Positions 1 to 6,691 of a DNA stretch of 10,047 nucleotides are shown one piece after another. The DNA is taken from the NCBI GenBank assembly GCA_013215515.1, contig JABSPC010000130.1, forward strand, positions 1 to 10,047, given 5' to 3'. Each line of letters starts with the position of its first letter. Position 1 is the first letter of the stretch. A program made the position numbers and the translations under genes. The stretch is from Crocinitomicaceae bacterium (GTDB lineage: Bacteria; Bacteroidota; Bacteroidia; Flavobacteriales_D; Crocinitomicaceae). Below the pieces are notes generated by a model that ran no database searches, had not been told where the DNA came from, and worked only from the letters and a program-made list of their open reading frames with translations.

Positions 1-114
1 ACAAACGCATTTGCTGAATCGTTCAATTCTAAAATTAAGTTGTTTAGAGCTAACTCTAGAGGTGTGAAAGACACCACTTTCTTCCTGTTTAGAATTGCCA
101 CTCTTTTTGCTTAG
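1..114 (+). CDS. ISAon1-like transposase, C-terminal 37 residues (5' partial)
   Basis: The frame is open from the first base and ends at TAG 112-114. The visible residues contain NAFAESFNSKIK, then FRANSRGVKD, then FFLFRIATLFA. This matches my memory of the C-terminus of ISAon1-family (ISL3-related, DDE) transposases of Bacteroidota, where an N-A-x-A-E-S-F-N-x-K-I-K block and a closing FFLFR stretch are typical. The glutamate in the AESFN block is probably the last residue of the DDE triad; that follows from the family pattern and was not tested. The enzyme would cut and join the ends of its own element. Its stop lies directly against the terminal repeat, as is usual for compact insertion sequences. 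Whether the upstream part is intact cannot be seen. Confidence 0.85.
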   Translation, partial: TNAFAESFNSKIKLFRANSRGVKDTTFFLFRIATLFA

Positions 115-139
115 TCCCCCTAAAAATTAACTTGACCCG
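115..139. repeat. Terminal inverted repeat, right end of the first IS
   Basis: Read inward on the minus strand the end begins GGGTCAAGTTAA, followed by a T-run and a G5 block. Compared with 9806-9829, which begins GGCTCACATTAA and also closes in GGGGA, 15 of 24 positions agree. Left and right repeats of one element are often this imperfect, so this is compatible with two copies of the same or a closely related IS. Confidence 0.6.
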
Positions 140-335
140 TAATATGCCAAAGTTTACTTGATTGAGATAAATTGTTGAAAGTTAAATATACCGTATCTGC
201 TTCACTCACGCTAATGTCAATTGTTTGACCAGAAACATTTACGGTTTCTCCATATTCATTAATTGTGATATCCTGAGCATTAGCACTTGAGACTAATAGT
301 AGACCAAAGGCTAATGATAGTAATGCTTTTCTCAT
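120..335 (-). pseudogene. Secreted-protein gene truncated by the IS (N-terminal remnant)
   Basis: This remnant codes for a signal peptide (about residues 1-20, ending NAQ) and about 45 further residues, then reads into the IS end and stops. Up to residue 66 (LWHIT) it is a clear paralogue of the intact protein at 594-1319. Shared stretches are LLSLAFGL in the signal peptide, an ITIN strand, VSGQT against ISGQT, and NNLSQSSKLWHIT against NNESQTGQPWIIT. The first 32 coding bases agree at 28 positions. Only 140-335 is host sequence; the last four residues (QVNF) and the stop come from the IS terminal repeat. The lost part would have included the rest of the beta-rich domain and, judging by the paralogue, a T9SS sorting domain, so any product would not be surface-anchored. 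Start at 335 is chosen because it gives a signal peptide aligned with that of the paralogue. Confidence 0.75.
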
Positions 336-541
336 AATTCTAGCGAGATTTATTTAATCTTCGTCAAGATACGAATAGGCGAAGTATAAAGTATACGGAA
401 TTCTACGTATTGATTAAACGGTAAATCAGCGGGGAGTTCAACGTTTAGTCCTTGTAGCGCCTATTATTAAAAGGTATAGTACGTGAAAGAGGATTTAGGA
501 ATCAAACACTGACTGTGCATTTCTAAAAAAGGAGAGAGTAT

Positions 542-574
542 AAAAAACCCGTCTTGGCTTGGCCGAGACGGGTT
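542..574 (-). terminator. Rho-independent terminator of the 594-1319 gene
   Basis: The arms 546-558 and 562-574 form a 13-bp stem (AACCCGTCTTGGC against GCCGAGACGGGTT, one G-T wobble) around a three-base loop. On the minus strand the stem is followed by an unbroken T-run. It lies 20 bases past the stop codon of the minus-strand gene, so it terminates that transcript and shields the truncated gene at 140-335 from read-through. Confidence 0.93.
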
Positions 575-593
575 CACTAATATTGAATTACGA

Positions 594-1319
594 TCAGTGA
601 CGAATAATCACTTTTCGATTTACAGTCTTAACACCTTTTGACTCTACAATTACGAAGTAAATTCCATTTCTGTATTCGGAAACATCAATTGTTTTTGAGC
701 CGATAATTTTTGAAGTTGTAATTAAATTTCCAAGAACATCCATTATTGTAACAGTTGCATCATTTACACCTTCAGCAGTTACTTTAACGTAATCACTAGC
801 AGGGTTTGGAACAATATTAACAGTTAATGATGGAGCTACTTCTGCAATTCCTACAGTTGATACAACTTGTAAATCAACAGAGTCAAGGAACGTTACACCG
901 TCAGTAGAAACATAATATCTATATGTTGCTGTTCCAGCACTTGGCGCAGAAACGTATGTTGAAACCAATCCAGCTTCCATACTTGGCACAGTAATTAAAC
1001 CTGAATCAAAGTATTCATCTGAAACCGCTTGATAACAATTACCAACAAGTCCGTTAACTCCCCAGCAGAAATAGTTACTCCACCCAGCAGGTTCATTTAC
1101 AATACGTCTTGTAATTATCCAAGGCTGTCCAGTTTGAGACTCATTGTTATAAAGGAAATCAACAAGATGATAATTATTAACCGACGAAGCTAGATCATAC
1201 AGATGTGTTTGACCAGAGATATTGTTTGATGTCCCAGACAAGTTAATAGTTATGTTTTGGGAAAATGAGCTAGAGGCTATAATCAATCCAAAAGCTAATG
1301 AGAGTAATGTTTTTTTCAT
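594..1319 (-). CDS. Secreted protein with T9SS type A sorting domain
   Basis: A 241-residue exported protein. Residues 1-21 form a signal peptide (KK, then LLSLAFGLIIASSS, cleaved near FSQ). Residues 22-155 are a beta-rich domain of unknown function with only two cysteines, C85 (NYFCWGVNG) and C95 (GNCYQ), which probably form a disulfide. The segment around 113-150 (SMEAGLVSTYVS, TATYRYYVSTDG) reads like an Ig-like fold. Residues about 165-241 are a Por_Secre_tail domain: VNIVPNPASDYVKV, then TIMDVLGNLI, then NGIYFVIVES and a basic end. In Bacteroidota this tail sends proteins through the type IX secretion system and is removed during attachment to the cell surface. The gene is monocistronic, with a promoter at 1342-1372 and a strong terminator at 542-574. 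Its specific function is not recognisable. Confidence 0.9.
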   Translation of the reverse strand: MKKTLLSLAFGLIIASSSFSQNITINLSGTSNNISGQTHLYDLASSVNNYHLVDFLYNNESQTGQPWIITRRIVNEPAGWSNYFCWGVNGLVGNCYQAVSDEYFDSGLITVPSMEAGLVSTYVSAPSAGTATYRYYVSTDGVTFLDSVDLQVVSTVGIAEVAPSLTVNIVPNPASDYVKVTAEGVNDATVTIMDVLGNLITTSKIIGSKTIDVSEYRNGIYFVIVESKGVKTVNRKVIIRH

Positions 1320-1341
1320 ACAATTTCTTTTCGTTCTAAAG

Positions 1342-1372
1342 CAAATATAGCGAATAACACCATACGATTCAA
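1342..1372 (-). promoter_or_regulatory. Bacteroidota-type promoter for the 594-1319 gene
   Basis: On the minus strand TTG (1370-1372) is followed after 20 bases by TATATTTG (1342-1349). This fits the Bacteroidota primary-sigma consensus TTG-N19-21-TAnnTTTG completely. Transcription would start near 1335, leaving a leader of roughly 15-20 bases before the ATG at 1319. Confidence 0.75.
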
Positions 1373-1539
1373 GGACTAATCAAGTATTGAACCAAAAAAA
1401 GCTAATAAAAGGAATCGAAGTATTGTAATCCTAAACATCTCGATGTTGTTGCATGTTAGAAATTTGACGGACATTATTTTGGGAATAGGATTCCAAGAGT
1501 TTTCTCTAAGTTCTGGAACTATTTACTCTAAAAATACCT

Positions 1540-1547
1540 TACATTTG
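1540..1547 (+). promoter_or_regulatory. Possible -7 element of the 1601-5776 gene block
   Basis: TACATTTG matches the Bacteroidota TAnnTTTG element exactly and lies 53 bases upstream of the first ATG. No TTG is present at the expected distance upstream, so the -33 half is weak or absent. The stretch 1320-1600 between the divergent genes holds nothing else that I can identify. Confidence 0.5.
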
Positions 1548-1600
1548 ATTTGCGGCAAGATTTTTGAAAACCTGCTGGTGAAAATCTAAATCAATTAAAA

Positions 1601-2158
1601 ATGAAAAAATTAGTATTACTGTTCGTTGGAATGTCAATCGCGATGATGTCAAACGCACAAGAAGGAGATAACCACGGTCAAACTTCTGGAAAGAAAGTAG
1701 CTTCAGTTAAATTAATGGACATGGAAGGTAATGAAGTGAATACTTCTGAACTTGGATTCGATGGACCAGTAGTTATTAGTTTTTGGGCAACTTGGTGTTC
1801 ACCTTGTAAGAAGGAATTGAATACAATTCATGATTTATACATTGACTGGCAGGATGAAACAGGTGTGAATTTAGTAGCCGTATCAATAGATGATGAAAGA
1901 ACGAAGAACTCTGTTCCTATGTATGTTAATGGTAAAGGGTGGGAGTATTTAGTATTGATGGATCCAAATGGTGACTTCAAAAGAGCAATGGGCGTTAATA
2001 CCCCGCCCCATACATTCCTATTGGATACGGATGGAACAATCGTTTATTCACATGCGGGATTTGCTCCTGGAGATGAGGAAAAATTATATGCAGCAATCTT
2101 AGAATTGACTGCTAAAAAAGATAAAATAGAAGATACGAAAAAGGCTTCTGCAGAGTAA
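1601..2158 (+). CDS. TlpA/ResA-like thioredoxin-fold protein
   Basis: A 185-residue exported thiol-disulfide protein. Residues 1-20 are a signal peptide ending SNAQ, without a lipobox, so it should be periplasmic. The thioredoxin fold spans about residues 33-170. The sequence SFWATWCSPC carries the active-site cysteines C66 and C69, and the usual cis-proline is P136 in GVNTPPHTFLLD. LVAVSIDDE and MDPNGDFKRAMGV are the other typical strands of the AhpC/TSA-TlpA class. The two catalytic cysteines are the only cysteines in the mature protein. The tail (about 171-185) is Lys/Glu-rich and probably disordered. Family members reduce or shuffle disulfides in the envelope, for example in cytochrome c maturation. 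Here the neighbours are a barrel and two CxxC lipoproteins rather than cytochrome genes, so those are the likelier partners (inference). It is the first gene of the block, 32 bases before the next. Confidence 0.9.
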   Translation: MKKLVLLFVGMSIAMMSNAQEGDNHGQTSGKKVASVKLMDMEGNEVNTSELGFDGPVVISFWATWCSPCKKELNTIHDLYIDWQDETGVNLVAVSIDDERTKNSVPMYVNGKGWEYLVLMDPNGDFKRAMGVNTPPHTFLLDTDGTIVYSHAGFAPGDEEKLYAAILELTAKKDKIEDTKKASAE

Positions 2159-2190
2159 TCAATCTCTGAAAACATAAATTGCTATACTTG

Positions 2191-3888
2191 ATGAAAAAAA
2201 TTGCTATTTGCGCTTTTGCTGTGGCCTTCTCTTTTGTGGGAAACGCTCAACAGACTAACAAAGGCGGAACGATTACTGGAAATATGGAAAGTACATTCCA
2301 GTATCTAAATGAAGACACTTTAATCGGTGCTGATCAACCGGATTCTAAGGGGTTATTGAATACATATATGAATGTATTTTATACGAATGGGAATTTTAGA
2401 GCAGGAATGCGTCTGGAGTCTTATTTGCCTAGAATTCAAGGGTATCCAAATCGTTTTGACGGAACTGGAATCGGAATGCGCTACGTTGGATACGAAAACG
2501 ACTTCGTTGATATTACTTTAGGTTCGTTTTATGAGCAATTTGGATCGGGAATGATCTTTAGAGCTTACGAAGATAGACAATTGGGTTATGACAACTTAAT
2601 GGATGGTGGACGCGTTATTCTTCGCCCAATGAGTGGTGTTAAAATCAAAGGTGTATATGGTAAGCAACGTCTGTCTTTTGAACAGGGGCAAATAGTTCAC
2701 TCTGCTGGAATCACAAGAGGTTTTGATGCTGAGGTCAATTTAAATTTGGCAATCAAAAGTTTTAAATCTAGTAAATTCAAAGTTACGCTTGGTGGTTCAT
2801 TTATGAGTAAATTCCAAGTAGATGATAGAGAAGATTTAATACTTCCTGAAAATGTTGGTTCATATGGTGGTAGAGTGAAAATGAGATATGGTAAATTCAC
2901 TTTAGACGGTGAGTACATTATTAAGGAACAAGATCCTTCATCGGACAACAGTTACATTTACAATTACGGCCATGCAGCATTGATTAACTTCGGTTATTCA
3001 AGAAAAGGACTTGGAATTATGCTTTCTGCCAAATCGGTTGATAACATGAGTTATCGTTCTGATAGATCAAAGGATTTACAAGATTTGTTTATCAACTATC
3101 TTCCTTCAATGAATAAAGTGCATACGTACAACTTGGTAGCGTCATTATATCCTTATGCTACGCAACCTGTTGGGGAGATTGCTTTCCAAGGTGAAATTCT
3201 TTATACGATTAAAAGAGGCTCTAAATGGGGTGGTAAATACGGAACATCTTTGAACTTGAATTTCTCAACGGCTTACGGTCCAAGCAGAGATTATTCAGGT
3301 GTTAACCCATTAGACTCTACAGGAGTTGCATATTCTACAGGATTGTTTGATATGAGCGATAGTTTGTACTGGCAAGATCTCAACTTCAATATCACTAGAA
3401 AGTTCAACAAGAAATTCAATTTAAAGTTGAGTTATTTCAACCTTATCCTTAACAATGACGTTGCTAAAGTAACAGGGAACGCTCACGGATTGATTAAAAC
3501 GAACATCGGAGTTATTGAAGCTGGATACAAAATCAATAAGAAACACTCAGTTAGAGCTGAACTTCAAGGGTTGTTTTTGAACAAGGTTAATGATGAAGAT
3601 ACAGGTGAATTAATTGCCAATGACAACGGGAACTGGGCAACAATTTTAATAGAGTATAACGTATCTCCAAATTGGTTCTTCAGTGTGATGGATCAGTTCA
3701 ACTACGGAAACCCAGATGACGCTCTTAAATTGCATTACTTCTATGGATCATTCGGATACATTAAAGATGCAACGAGAATTACTGTTGGATACGGTAGACA
3801 ACGTGCAGGATTGTTCTGTGTAGGAGGCGTTTGTCGTTTTGTGCCAGCGTCGTATGGATTGACATTAGGATTTACTCAAAGTTTCTAA
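2191..3888 (+). CDS. DUF6029-like outer-membrane beta-barrel protein
   Basis: A protein of 565 residues from the ATG at 2191. A longer in-frame reading from TTG at 2179 would add four residues before the signal peptide and is not preferred. Residues 1-20 are a signal peptide ending GNAQ. The rest is made of alternating amphipathic strands rich in Gly, Tyr and Phe, with Asn/Asp-rich turns, and ends in Phe (GLTLGFTQSF), as outer-membrane barrels do. I recognise it as DUF6029-like from the N-terminal region (residues about 85-150, including GSFYEQFGSGMIFRAYEDR) and the C-terminal GYGRQRAG block. Its only mature-part cysteines are C543 and C548 (FCVGGVC), in the last hairpin. Its biochemical role is unknown. 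It lies between a thioredoxin and two CxxC lipoproteins, 11 bases before the first, so it may be the membrane platform of this group (inference). Confidence 0.85.
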   Translation: MKKIAICAFAVAFSFVGNAQQTNKGGTITGNMESTFQYLNEDTLIGADQPDSKGLLNTYMNVFYTNGNFRAGMRLESYLPRIQGYPNRFDGTGIGMRYVGYENDFVDITLGSFYEQFGSGMIFRAYEDRQLGYDNLMDGGRVILRPMSGVKIKGVYGKQRLSFEQGQIVHSAGITRGFDAEVNLNLAIKSFKSSKFKVTLGGSFMSKFQVDDREDLILPENVGSYGGRVKMRYGKFTLDGEYIIKEQDPSSDNSYIYNYGHAALINFGYSRKGLGIMLSAKSVDNMSYRSDRSKDLQDLFINYLPSMNKVHTYNLVASLYPYATQPVGEIAFQGEILYTIKRGSKWGGKYGTSLNLNFSTAYGPSRDYSGVNPLDSTGVAYSTGLFDMSDSLYWQDLNFNITRKFNKKFNLKLSYFNLILNNDVAKVTGNAHGLIKTNIGVIEAGYKINKKHSVRAELQGLFLNKVNDEDTGELIANDNGNWATILIEYNVSPNWFFSVMDQFNYGNPDDALKLHYFYGSFGYIKDATRITVGYGRQRAGLFCVGGVCRFVPASYGLTLGFTQSF

Positions 3889-3899
3889 ATATATAGACT

Positions 3900-4832
3900 A
3901 TGAAAAATATATTATTTATAACCGCAATTGCCTTTGGAGTATTGACTTCATGTGATAAAGTGGAGAACCCATATCCGGTAGCAGAGCCAACGGATTTAGA
4001 CTACACGTTATATCCAAATGGAGGAGATTCTGTTTCGTATTTTGCGAATGAATGGCCAACCTTCATAGAGAACACGAACACATTGAGAAATGTTGTAATT
4101 GAAGATTTTACTGGACATAAATGTACGTACTGTCCAATTGCAGCTGATACTGCAGAATTAATTCATTCTGAATATCCAACGAGAGCATTTGTTGCAACTA
4201 TTCATACCGGCCCAACTGGTGACGGAATTGGTGGTTTTCAATCTACGAGTGCATCGTTTCCTATTGATTGGACGAATCCTGATGGTTTAGATATTGGAAC
4301 TTATTTTGGTGGATTGCCTAGTTCTGCTTTTACTGGAAACCCTAGAGGGACAGTTAGTCGAATACAAAATGGTGGTCAACACACACTTCACGTAAATGAT
4401 TGGAGGTTGTATACAGAAAATGCGATGCAAGATGTTCTTAATGTCAACGTTCAAGCAGAACTGAATTATTTTCCATCAACTAGAGGTGCATTTTTGCATA
4501 CAGAAATTGAACTTCTTAATGGTACTGTAGCTGATGATCTTTATACAGTTGTTTACCTAATTGAGGATTCAATCATCGGAAAACAAAAAATGCCTGACAA
4601 TTCAACTGAAGAATTCTATATTCACAGAGAAGTAATGAGAGATTGCATCTGGAGTGGTTGGAAAGGATTACAACTAGATGGTTCACACCTTGACGTGAAT
4701 AGCAAATATTATTACAATTATAGCTATGAGCTTCCCACTCAGTACGATGCAGACAATGTGCATTTCTTGATTTATGTTCGCGACGAAGTAACGGACGAAA
4801 TTTATCAAGTAATTAAGAAAAAATTCAACTAA
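3900..4832 (+). CDS. Omp28-like lipoprotein with CxxC motif (first copy)
   Basis: A 310-residue lipoprotein. The signal peptide ends in the lipobox LTSC, with lipidated C18 followed by DKVEN. The mature part begins with a linker. An Omp28-type thioredoxin-like domain follows, where NVVIEDFTGHKCTYCP carries C75 and C78 and P140 in GGLPSSAF sits where the cis-proline is expected. From about residue 165 on there is a beta-rich domain that ends in NSKYYYNYSYELP and HFLIYVRDEV. A further cysteine, C249, lies in the second domain and is conserved in the next gene. Omp28 was described as an outer-membrane protein of Porphyromonas gingivalis; related Bacteroidota proteins show the same E-D-[YF]-[TA]-G-H-x-C-x-x-C block. 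The function is not established; a thiol-disulfide or surface-binding role is inferred from the fold. Its stop codon overlaps the start of its paralogue. Confidence 0.88.
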   Translation: MKNILFITAIAFGVLTSCDKVENPYPVAEPTDLDYTLYPNGGDSVSYFANEWPTFIENTNTLRNVVIEDFTGHKCTYCPIAADTAELIHSEYPTRAFVATIHTGPTGDGIGGFQSTSASFPIDWTNPDGLDIGTYFGGLPSSAFTGNPRGTVSRIQNGGQHTLHVNDWRLYTENAMQDVLNVNVQAELNYFPSTRGAFLHTEIELLNGTVADDLYTVVYLIEDSIIGKQKMPDNSTEEFYIHREVMRDCIWSGWKGLQLDGSHLDVNSKYYYNYSYELPTQYDADNVHFLIYVRDEVTDEIYQVIKKKFN

Positions 4833-5776
4833 TGAAAGGCCTGTTGTATATCGCTTTAGCTTCGCTTGTTGTTTTAACATCATGTGATAAAGTCGATAAT
4901 ACGATTGCCGAAACGTCTGGGACGAATTCTAATTTAGACTATTCTTTATATCCAGGTGGTGATGAGGAGGATTACGAAGCCAATTTTTGGCCGACGTTTC
5001 CAGTGAACCCAAACTCGGATCGGAATGTTTTAATTGAAGATTACGCAGGACACCGCTGTTTGTTTTGTCCAGATGCCAATGCAATGGCGGATTCTATATG
5101 TAACGCGGATTCAACTAGAGTTTTTGTTTCGACTGTTCATTCAGGCCCTTCAGGGACTTCAATATTTCAGGCCATAGACATTCCAACTGGTTTTGTACAT
5201 GATTTTACGTGCCCAGAAGGACTCGAGTATGGTGTTTATTTTGGTCAAAATTGGCCGGGTTCTCCTTTTGTGGCAATTCCTTATGGAGCCGTAAGTAGGG
5301 CGGATAATGGAAATGGATATCCAGTAACATCGGTTCAAAACTGGGCGTCTGCAACATCTTCGTTGATTGCAACAAACGATTTAAAAGTAAATTTGCAAGC
5401 GGCATCCAATTATTTCCCTGGAACAAATGGATTCTTCTTGCATGTCGAGGCAGATATCTTGGACTTAACACTTAGCAATGATTTGAATATCGTGGTGGAG
5501 TTGATCGAAGAAACAATCGTTCAACCTCAAGAGTTTATCGGCGTGGGCACAGACCCCAATTATGTTCACAGAAATATTCTTAGAACATGTATCGATGGGT
5601 TCGCTTTTGGTCAGTTGCTAGATGCGAACCATTTAGCTCCTAATGGTAAATATTATTACGACTATAGCTATCAGCTTCCCGCTGTTTATGATGCATCCAA
5701 TATGCATGTTCTGATTTATATACGAGATGCGATAACGGAAGAGGTATATCACGTTATTGAGCAGCCAATTAATTGA
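4832..5776 (+). CDS. Omp28-like lipoprotein with CxxC motif (second copy)
   Basis: A 314-residue paralogue of the preceding protein with the same plan: lipobox LTSC with C18 followed by DKVDN, a CxxC block NVLIEDYAGHRCLFCP (C76, C79), P142 in the cis-proline position, and a C-terminal beta domain with NGKYYYDYSYQLP and HVLIYIRDAI. C253 matches C249 of the first copy. Two cysteines, C90 and C127, occur only here; at the position of C127 the first copy has Asn (DWTNPDG against DFTCPEG). The ATG shares its A with the TAA of the upstream gene (TAATG), so translation is probably coupled and the two proteins made in similar amounts. It is the last gene of the block; no strong terminator follows, only a weak hairpin and a T-run at 5816-5823. 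Confidence 0.88.
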   Translation: MKGLLYIALASLVVLTSCDKVDNTIAETSGTNSNLDYSLYPGGDEEDYEANFWPTFPVNPNSDRNVLIEDYAGHRCLFCPDANAMADSICNADSTRVFVSTVHSGPSGTSIFQAIDIPTGFVHDFTCPEGLEYGVYFGQNWPGSPFVAIPYGAVSRADNGNGYPVTSVQNWASATSSLIATNDLKVNLQAASNYFPGTNGFFLHVEADILDLTLSNDLNIVVELIEETIVQPQEFIGVGTDPNYVHRNILRTCIDGFAFGQLLDANHLAPNGKYYYDYSYQLPAVYDASNMHVLIYIRDAITEEVYHVIEQPIN

Positions 5777-5924
5777 ACTCTAATCGAATTAGCGCATTCG
5801 GGTGATTCCAAAATATTTTTTTTACTGAGTATCAGGGAGTTCGATAGATGGTTTCTTTTATTAACAGTAAAAAATATAATCTTTTACAAGATTTATAGTT
5901 ATATTAAAGCACAAACCATTCAAT

Positions 5925-6122
5925 ATGTTAGAATTCACGAAAAAGATTCTTTGCAGTGTTAGTTTTGATGCACAGCTCTTCCAGAAGGAGTTGTATAAGT
6001 CATTAAAGATGCTAACAGATGTGGAAGAAATCAGAAGGTTTCGAGAGTGGTGCATTATCGAATTCGGGACAAGGTATCCGTTGATAATAAACAAAGCATT
6101 TGCTCAAATAACAACAAACTAA
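5925..6122 (+). CDS. Small conserved Bacteroidota-type protein, 65 residues
   Basis: A short cytoplasmic protein without signal peptide or membrane segment, predicted mostly helical. It opens MLEFTKKILCSVSFD, continues LFQKELYKSLKML, and has a Trp-Cys pair in FREWCIIEFGTRYP. This pattern (KxxLxxVSFDxxLFxKEL, then a Leu/Ile-rich helix and a W-C motif) resembles a family of 60-70 residue proteins that I remember from many Bacteroidota genomes, always annotated as hypothetical; I cannot give it a name or function. The gene stands alone: 148 bases separate it from the upstream block and a strong terminator follows within ten bases of its stop, which supports it over the antisense frame at 5861-6094. 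Its leader is A-rich. Confidence 0.75.
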   Translation: MLEFTKKILCSVSFDAQLFQKELYKSLKMLTDVEEIRRFREWCIIEFGTRYPLIINKAFAQITTN

Positions 6123-6131
6123 AAAATCTGC

Positions 6132-6158
6132 AAGGGACTTGAAAAAGTCCCTTTTTTT
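6132..6158 (+). terminator. Rho-independent terminator of the small gene
   Basis: A perfect 9-bp stem (AAGGGACTT at 6132-6140, AAGTCCCTT at 6145-6153) closes a GAAA tetraloop and continues into a run of T to 6158. It begins nine bases past the stop codon of the 65-residue gene. Confidence 0.95.
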
Positions 6159-6226
6159 GTGCCTCAATTATTTTTAGGATTACTTTTTGTCTGATTTTTT
6201 AGGAAATAATTTACACGTCCTATTCG

Positions 6227-6234
6227 TATATTTA
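6227..6234 (+). promoter_or_regulatory. Possible -7 element upstream of the lipoprotein gene
   Basis: TATATTTA differs from TAnnTTTG only at the last base and lies 17 bases before the ATG at 6251, downstream of a terminator where a new promoter is expected. No TTG is seen at the right distance upstream, so this is a weak call. Confidence 0.35.
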
Positions 6235-6250
6235 GCTCTTAATTGTACTT

Positions 6251-6673
6251 ATGAGCTCTCTCCAAAAAATACTGTATCCTCTTCTTGGCTGTTTTCTTCT
6301 TTTCACGGGTTCTTGTGGAACACAAAAAATCAAATGGAATACAGATGATTATAAAAGAAAAAGTGCGTATACTCAAAAATTTGTTTCAGGAACGGAAGGC
6401 GGTGGTACGAATGAAATCCTAACGGTTAATCTTGAAATATTGAATTTGGAACCAAAATTAATGGATAGTGTTGAGTTCAGAGGATCGATGCATCCATTGT
6501 ATGATGGAGTTATGGGACTTGCTGTAAATTTGGCTAAAGGCAGACCAATAGACTCTGGCGGTGATCCTACATTGACAGATTTGCAAGCGGTAATTTACTA
6601 TCATAAGGGTGAAAAGGCGTATAAATTTTTGGTGGATCCGGTTGAAGTAAAAGAGACTGTTTATATGCCTTAA
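6251..6673 (+). CDS. Small lipoprotein of unknown function
   Basis: A 140-residue lipoprotein. Residues 1-21 form a hydrophobic signal peptide and the lipobox TGSC places the lipidated cysteine at C22, followed by GTQKIKW. Unlike the two Omp28-like lipoproteins it has no acidic residue just after the cysteine. The mature part is about 118 residues, with probable strands in LTVNLEILNL, AVIYYHKGEKAYKFLVDP and VEVKETVYM; I do not recognise a family. The only other cysteine, C14, is inside the signal peptide. It lies 18 bases before the large propeller gene on the same strand with no terminator between, so the two are probably transcribed together and the lipoprotein may act with the secreted protein (inference). 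Confidence 0.75.
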   Translation: MSSLQKILYPLLGCFLLFTGSCGTQKIKWNTDDYKRKSAYTQKFVSGTEGGGTNEILTVNLEILNLEPKLMDSVEFRGSMHPLYDGVMGLAVNLAKGRPIDSGGDPTLTDLQAVIYYHKGEKAYKFLVDPVEVKETVYMP

Positions 6674-6691
6674 GCTTATTGAAAAAATATT

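Larger units (their letters stand above)
1..139 (+). mobile_element. Right end of an ISAon1-like insertion sequence (partial)
   Basis: This is the 3' end of an insertion sequence that begins outside the window. It holds the last 37 codons of the transposase, its stop codon at 112-114, and a terminal repeat at about 115-139. The outer edge is placed at 139 because a reading frame related to the neighbouring gene at 594-1319 stops resembling it there, and because a comparable end occurs in inverted form at 9806-9829. Elements of the ISL3 group usually make 8-bp target duplications; here the host-side copy would be 140-147, but the other flank is not in the window. Confidence 0.8.

Noticed and set aside
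336..541. Search for a promoter or small RNA upstream of the truncated gene
   Set aside because: No good TAnnTTTG with a spaced TTG, no stable hairpin and no convincing frame was found in this stretch.
2179..2190. TTG start for the barrel gene
   Set aside because: The ATG at 2191 begins a standard MKK signal peptide; the extension adds four residues without improving it.
2697..2948. Minus-strand frame inside the barrel gene
   Set aside because: Antisense of well-formed beta-barrel coding sequence, with no homology pattern or start context.
5784..5823. Possible terminator after the second Omp28-like gene
   Set aside because: The stem (TCGAAT against ATTCGG) is only six pairs with one wobble, and the T-run begins about 14 bases later, too far for a classical intrinsic terminator.
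5861..6094. Minus-strand frame of 77 codons opposite the small gene
   Set aside because: The plus-strand frame has the family-like pattern and a strong terminator just after its stop; the antisense translation is low-complexity and has no supporting signals.
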